From: Patescibacteria group bacterium
GTDB lineage: Bacteria > Patescibacteriota > Minisyncoccia > Minisyncoccales > DG-74-1
DNA: 8,198 nucleotides
Reading direction: 5' to 3'
Assembly (NCBI GenBank): GCA_030016465.1
Contig: JASEJL010000038.1
Span: 1-8,198 of the forward strand
The translations under genes were made by a program, and so were the position numbers. Shown in pieces: positions 5,474-8,198 of this stretch (positions within the stretch are counted from its first letter, which is position 1; every line of letters starts with the position of its first letter). The notes under the pieces are model-generated. The model was not told where the DNA came from. It made no database searches and saw only the letters and a program-made list of their open reading frames with translations.

Positions 5474-5892
5474 ATCTTTTTAAGAAAAAAGAAAAAGAGC
5501 CAGAGAATTTGGAGGAGATTTTATCACAGTTCAAAGATTTGAAAAAAAACTTTGAGAGAATTTCCCAAGAGCTGGAGAGTTTGAAAAACCAAAACAAATT
5601 CAATATTCAGAAAGTCGGGATAGTCAGATTTAATCCTTTTAGAGAAATTGGTGGCGACCAGAGTTTTTCAATCGTCTTTTTGGACGGCACCGATTCTGGA
5701 GCGGTCATTACCAGTTTATATACTAGAACTGGTAACCGGGTTTATGGAAAGCCAATAAAAAATGGTCAGTCAGAATATTTATTATCAGAAGAAGAAAAAA
5801 AAGCAATAAACAAAGCAAAATATGAAAACTATAAATCAAAAACCGAGCGAGGCGGAGACGAGCGAGATGGAGATGAGCGAGGTGGGAGATGA
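5467..5892 (+). CDS. DUF4446-like protein
   Basis: This 141-residue protein has a Lys/Glu-rich coiled-coil-forming segment (about 13-45), followed by a core resembling DUF4446: VGIVRFNPFREIGGDQSFSIVFLDGTDSGAVITSLYTRTGNRVYGKPIKNGQSEYLLSEEEKKAI (50-114). In many DUF4446 proteins, as recalled, a membrane helix precedes the coiled coil; here there is none, so the protein is probably cytosolic. Function is unknown. The last 15 residues (ERGGDERDGDERGG-R) are a low-complexity repeat encoded by a 15-nt tandem repeat that also encodes the infB N-terminus in another frame. It overlaps the preceding gene by 7 nt and infB by 26 nt (with the start chosen here), placing it in the same transcription unit. 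Confidence 0.82.
   Translation: MLNLFKKKEKEPENLEEILSQFKDLKKNFERISQELESLKNQNKFNIQKVGIVRFNPFREIGGDQSFSIVFLDGTDSGAVITSLYTRTGNRVYGKPIKNGQSEYLLSEEEKKAINKAKYENYKSKTERGGDERDGDERGGR
5845..5890 (+). repeat. 15-nt tandem repeat at the DUF4446/infB junction
   Basis: Three adjacent units are seen: gagcgaggcggagac (5845-5859), gagcgagatggagat (5860-5874) and gagcgaggtgggagat (5875-5890, one extra base). Two frames are used. The DUF4446 frame reads ERGGD/ERDGD/ERGGR, and the infB frame reads SEAET/SEMEM/SEVGD. The extra base in the third unit lets the upstream frame meet TGA at 5890-5892. The GGAG in unit 1 also sits 9 nt before the ATG at 5867. Confidence 0.8.
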
Positions 5893-7384
5893 AACGAAGT
5901 CTCAGCGACCTCTATTTCAAAAGCCGCCGGTGGTGGTGGTTCTGGGTCATGTGGATAGCGGCAAGACAAGCATTCTCAACACTATTCGCAAGCTTCAATT
6001 CACCGGAGAGAAACCTGGCGGAGCTATTACTCAGCATATCGGCGCTTATCAGATTAAAAAGGACAGTAAAGAGATTACTTTTATCGATACCCCCGGCCAC
6101 GAGGCGTTTTCAGCAATGCGTTCTCGGGGAGCCAAAGTAGCTGATATTGCCATTTTAGTAATTGATGCTGCTGAAGGAGTTCAGCCTCAGACCAGGGAAG
6201 CACTTTCTCATATCAAGAAAGCTCAAATTCCCTTCATTGTTGTCCTAAATAAAATTGATAAACCAGAGGCCAATTCAGAAAAAGTGAAACGGGAACTCCA
6301 AAAGGAGGAGATTTTAGTTGAGGATCTAGGAGGGAAAATTCCCGCAATTGAGGTCTCGGCAAAAACTGGTCAGGGAATTGATGAGCTTTTGGAGTTAATT
6401 TCGTTAGTAGCCGAAATGGAAAATTTGAGGGCTGATATTCAAAAACCTGGCGAAGGCGTGGTTATTGAATCTTATTTGGATAGCCAAAGAGGTCCAACCG
6501 CTACTTTAATTTTAAACCAAGGAATTTTGAAAATCGCTGATATTGTCGGAACCCCAACTACCCTTGGGAAAGTTAAAATTTTAGAAAACTTTCAGGGTAA
6601 ATCCGTTGAGAAAATTTTACCGGCAGATCCGGCTATTGTCATTGGTTTTGAAGCAGTTCCAAAAGTAGGAGAGAATTTTAAAGTTTTCCCTGATTATGAA
6701 AGCGCTAGAAAACATCTTGAAGTTAAAAAAAAGAAGGAAGTCCCAGCGGTGCTGGAAATCAGATCTGAACAAAAAGTTTTAAATTTAATTTTAAAAGCCG
6801 ATGTTTTGGGGTCAATTGAGGCAATTGAAGAAGTCTTAAAGGAATTACCTCAGGAAAAGGTAATTTTAAGAATTTTAAAATCAGAAGTGGGAGAAATTAA
6901 TGAATCGGATATTAAATTGGCAAGAAGCGGCCGGGCGGTAATTTTAGGTTTTCGGGTAAAAAGCAATCTGGCGGCAAAACAATTGGCCAAAAGAGAGAAA
7001 ATAAAAATAATGAATTTTGAAATAATTTATGATTTGGTTGAAGGAGTTAGAAATTTTATGGAAAAAATTGTGACACCCACAGTTGTCAGAGAGGAATTAG
7101 GAAAAGTGAAAGTTTTAGCCATTTTCTTGACTGAGAAAAATCGTCAAATTGTTGGTGGAAAAGTAATTGAAGGAGAAGTGAGAAAAGGAGCTCAAATTAA
7201 AGTTTTTAAAGGTGAGGAACTTGTTGGTCAGGGCAAATTGATTAATCTCCAGAAAAATAAAAAAGACATTGAAAAAATAGGCAAAGGCGAAGAATGCGGT
7301 ATCCTTTTTGAAGGAGATACCAGAATTGAAGAAGGTGACATATTAGTGGTTTATACAGAAGAAAGGAGAAGGGGAGAATTATAG
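5867..7384 (+). CDS. infB: Translation initiation factor IF-2 (short form)
   Basis: IF-2 is the GTPase that brings initiator fMet-tRNA to the 30S subunit and promotes 50S joining. With the ATG at 5867 the product is 505 residues: G1 GHVDSGKT (27-34), G2 GAITQHIGA (52-60), G3 DTPGHE (74-79, catalytic His78), G4 NKID (128-131) and G5 SAKTGQG (164-170), then the second beta-barrel domain, the helical/C1 region and a C2 domain ending ECGILFEGDTRIEEGDILVVYTEE. The long N-terminal region of E. coli IF-2 (about 890 residues) is absent. The G1 loop has Ser31 where most bacterial IF-2s have His (GHVDHGKT). A GGAG at 5854-5857, nine bases upstream, supports this start; ATG 5822 (520 residues) has no such site and would overlap the upstream gene by 71 nt. 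ATG 5873 is a further option. rbfA follows, as in the classic nusA-infB-rbfA order. Confidence 0.96.
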   Translation: MEMSEVGDETKSQRPLFQKPPVVVVLGHVDSGKTSILNTIRKLQFTGEKPGGAITQHIGAYQIKKDSKEITFIDTPGHEAFSAMRSRGAKVADIAILVIDAAEGVQPQTREALSHIKKAQIPFIVVLNKIDKPEANSEKVKRELQKEEILVEDLGGKIPAIEVSAKTGQGIDELLELISLVAEMENLRADIQKPGEGVVIESYLDSQRGPTATLILNQGILKIADIVGTPTTLGKVKILENFQGKSVEKILPADPAIVIGFEAVPKVGENFKVFPDYESARKHLEVKKKKEVPAVLEIRSEQKVLNLILKADVLGSIEAIEEVLKELPQEKVILRILKSEVGEINESDIKLARSGRAVILGFRVKSNLAAKQLAKREKIKIMNFEIIYDLVEGVRNFMEKIVTPTVVREELGKVKVLAIFLTEKNRQIVGGKVIEGEVRKGAQIKVFKGEELVGQGKLINLQKNKKDIEKIGKGEECGILFEGDTRIEEGDILVVYTEERRRGEL

Positions 7385-7460
7385 ATTAGAGATTTAAATT
7401 ATAAGATTTAAGTTATGCGGATAAAAGATACTTTAACTTTAACCTTTAATCTAAAATCTA
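7382..7460 (+). repeat. AT-rich imperfect repeats between infB and rbfA
   Basis: The gap holds an imperfect tandem (gatttaaattataa, then gatttaagttat). It also has an imperfect inverted pair, tagattagagatttaaa (from 7382, including the infB stop) against tttaatctaaaatcta (7445-7460), able to form a long weak AT stem. No T-run terminator is present, so co-transcription with rbfA is likely. There is no Shine-Dalgarno sequence in front of the GTG. Confidence 0.4.
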
Positions 7461-7461
7461 C

Positions 7462-7809
7462 GTGTCTAACAAGCGCATTCCAAGAGTAAATGCCTTAATC
7501 AAACGAGAATTAAGTCAGTTTCTCTTAAAAGAGATTGAGTTTCCTCAGGATGTTTTGGTGACCATAACCAGGGTTGAGACCTCGCCTAATTTAATAGAAA
7601 GCAATGTCTGGATTTCTGTTTTTCCTGTGGAAAAATTAAAAAGAATTCTGGAAATTTTAAACAAAAATATCTATTTTCTGCAGCAAAAATTAAATAAAAG
7701 ATTAAAAATGAGACCGATTCCCAGAATAAAATTTTTAGAAGAAAGAAAAACAGAGGAAGCCGGCAAAATTGAAGAGATTTTAGAAAAATTGAAAAAAGGA
7801 GAAAAATGA
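7462..7809 (+). CDS. rbfA: Ribosome-binding factor A
   Basis: RbfA is a small KH-like protein that binds the 30S subunit and helps mature the 5' end of 16S rRNA. The 115-residue product shows the family pattern: basic N-terminal helix KRIPRVNALIKRELSQFLLKE (4-24), VTITRVETSPNLIESNVWISV (33-53), a long amphipathic helix (about 56-82) and RPIPRIKFLEERKTEEAGKIEEILEKL (84-110). Length is near the family norm (about 110-135). The start is GTG at 7462: an in-frame TAA lies at 7447-7449, no ATG intervenes, and the MSNKRIPRVN N-terminus is typical. It follows infB by 77 nt on the same strand, the usual bacterial order. truB, the common next gene, is replaced here by tRNA genes. Confidence 0.92.
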   Translation: MSNKRIPRVNALIKRELSQFLLKEIEFPQDVLVTITRVETSPNLIESNVWISVFPVEKLKRILEILNKNIYFLQQKLNKRLKMRPIPRIKFLEERKTEEAGKIEEILEKLKKGEK

Positions 7810-7830
7810 GATAGAATAGAGTAGAAATAT

Positions 7831-7903
7831 GGCCAGGTAGCCAAGAAGCTAAGGCGACGCTCTGCAAAAGCGTTATACGCGAGTGCAAATCTCGCCCTGG
7901 CCT
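7831..7903 (+). tRNA. tRNA-Cys (anticodon GCA)
   Basis: The cloverleaf is complete: acceptor ggccagg/cctggcc (7831-7837, 7896-7902) with discriminator T at 7903 (U73 is a Cys identity element), a 3-bp D stem gcc/ggc, anticodon stem acgct/agcgt with loop ctGCAaa (anticodon 7864-7866), a 5-nt variable loop, and T stem gcgag/ctcgc. The T loop is tgcaaat instead of ttcRaaY, so position 55 (7885) is G. The D loop reads aagaagcta, with A in place of G18 (7847). CCA is not encoded. A 9-nt spacer separates it from tRNA-Leu, so both are likely processed from one transcript. Confidence 0.93.
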
Positions 7904-7912
7904 TAAAATTTT

Positions 7913-7997
7913 GCCGCGGTGCTGGAATTGGTTTACAGGCACGGCTTAAAACCGTGTGGAGTTTTACTCCGTGTGGGTTCGAGTCCCACCCGCGGCA
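7913..7997 (+). tRNA. tRNA-Leu (anticodon UAA)
   Basis: This is an 85-nt class II tRNA. The acceptor is gccgcgg/ccgcggc with discriminator A73 (7997). The anticodon stem cacgg/ccgtg has loop cttaaaa, giving anticodon TAA (7947-7949). A long variable arm has a ggag/ctcc stem, and a standard T arm gtggg-ttcgagt-cccac follows. The D loop keeps GG. CCA is not encoded. It reads UUA and, by wobble, UUG. Confidence 0.96.
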
Positions 7998-8072
7998 CAA
8001 TTTCATAAGCGGATTGCCTATCAATATCAAAAAGAAAAGTGCTACCTATTCAAATTGGTCACCAAGAAAGAG

Positions 8073-8198
8073 GCAAAATTTTCTTTTAGAAAATTTTGAG
8101 ATATTTTGCTCTAATTTTACGAGGTATTTCTTTGGCGACACATTCATTCATTCAGTTAGCTAGCTATAAGCACTATTTTGCTCTCTGTGTTGCCAAGG
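8073..8198 (+). repeat. Dispersed intergenic element, copy C (cut by window end)
   Basis: From the stem-loop gcaaaattttc-tttta-gaaaattttga (8073-8099, last base changed) through the atattttgctctaatttt block to actattttgctctctgtg and ttgccaagg at the window end, this matches copy B in order and orientation. The left edge is less clear than in A and B: the gcaccta motif is replaced by caccaagaaagagg. It lies downstream of the tRNA pair. The right half, with the second 11-mer and the terminal palindrome, is outside the window. Confidence 0.85.

Noticed and set aside
5822..5866. Upstream ATG for infB (520 residues)
   Set aside because: It has no ribosome binding site and a 71-nt overlap with the DUF4446-like gene; GGAG is well placed for ATG 5867. 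It cannot be fully excluded.
7671..8030. Minus-strand open frame with CRGWDSNPHGVKLHTVL
   Set aside because: This is the antisense translation of tRNA-Leu and tRNA-Cys, a well-known type of false protein.
7954..8163. Plus-strand open frame containing FTPCGFESHPRHN
   Set aside because: It translates the 3' half of tRNA-Leu and continues into repeat copy C.

Overview
The window looks like a piece of a bacterial genome from the Candidate Phyla Radiation (Patescibacteria), most likely the Parcubacteria side. This is inferred from gene content, not from a marker tree. The DNA is AT-rich. Translation initiation factor IF-2 is cut down to its G domain and C-terminal domains. Several small protein families familiar from such genomes (DUF5674-like, DUF4446-like, and a ~109-residue 'FEQMANIGSE' family) sit just upstream of infB, and there is a type IV pilin-like gene. 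TGA serves as a normal stop codon in four genes, so the genetic code appears standard.

Layout. Positions 1-323 are intergenic and contain a perfect 43-nt GC-rich palindrome. Positions 324-1141 hold a small single-pass membrane protein overlapping (ATGA) a type IV pilin or pseudopilin. Positions 1142-1607 are intergenic, with a second GC-rich palindrome and copy A of a dispersed ~226-bp element. Positions 1608-3245 carry a hexulose-6-phosphate-synthase/OMP-decarboxylase-like protein and a slipin (SPFH/band 7). Positions 3301-3527 are copy B of the element, inverted relative to A, so these two genes are framed by inverted repeats. Positions 3541-4536 encode a Ca2+/Na+ (CaCA family) antiporter. 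Positions 4747-7809 are a same-strand cluster: DUF5674-like, a conserved hypothetical, DUF4446-like, infB and rbfA. Positions 7831-7997 are tRNA-Cys(GCA) and tRNA-Leu(UAA). Copy C of the element starts near 8073 and runs off the end of the window.

How it fits together. The infB-rbfA pair with two tRNAs is a translation-initiation and ribosome-maturation block; the three small upstream genes are probably co-transcribed with it, since two junctions overlap. The pilin pair is a surface-appendage unit. The HPS-like and slipin genes are neighbours without an obvious shared pathway.

The strongest candidate for something undescribed is the repeated intergenic element (copies A, B and C). It has no ORF, a near-perfect stem-loop at one end, a palindrome at the other, and an internal 11-nt inverted repeat kept in both complete copies. 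It could be a non-autonomous mobile element (MITE-like) or a repeated structured RNA. Other points worth a look are a tRNA-Cys in which both partners of the G18-psi55 contact are changed, a 15-nt tandem repeat read in two frames at the DUF4446/infB junction, and an HPS-like enzyme with a ~50-residue insertion and Asn in place of the first active-site Asp.
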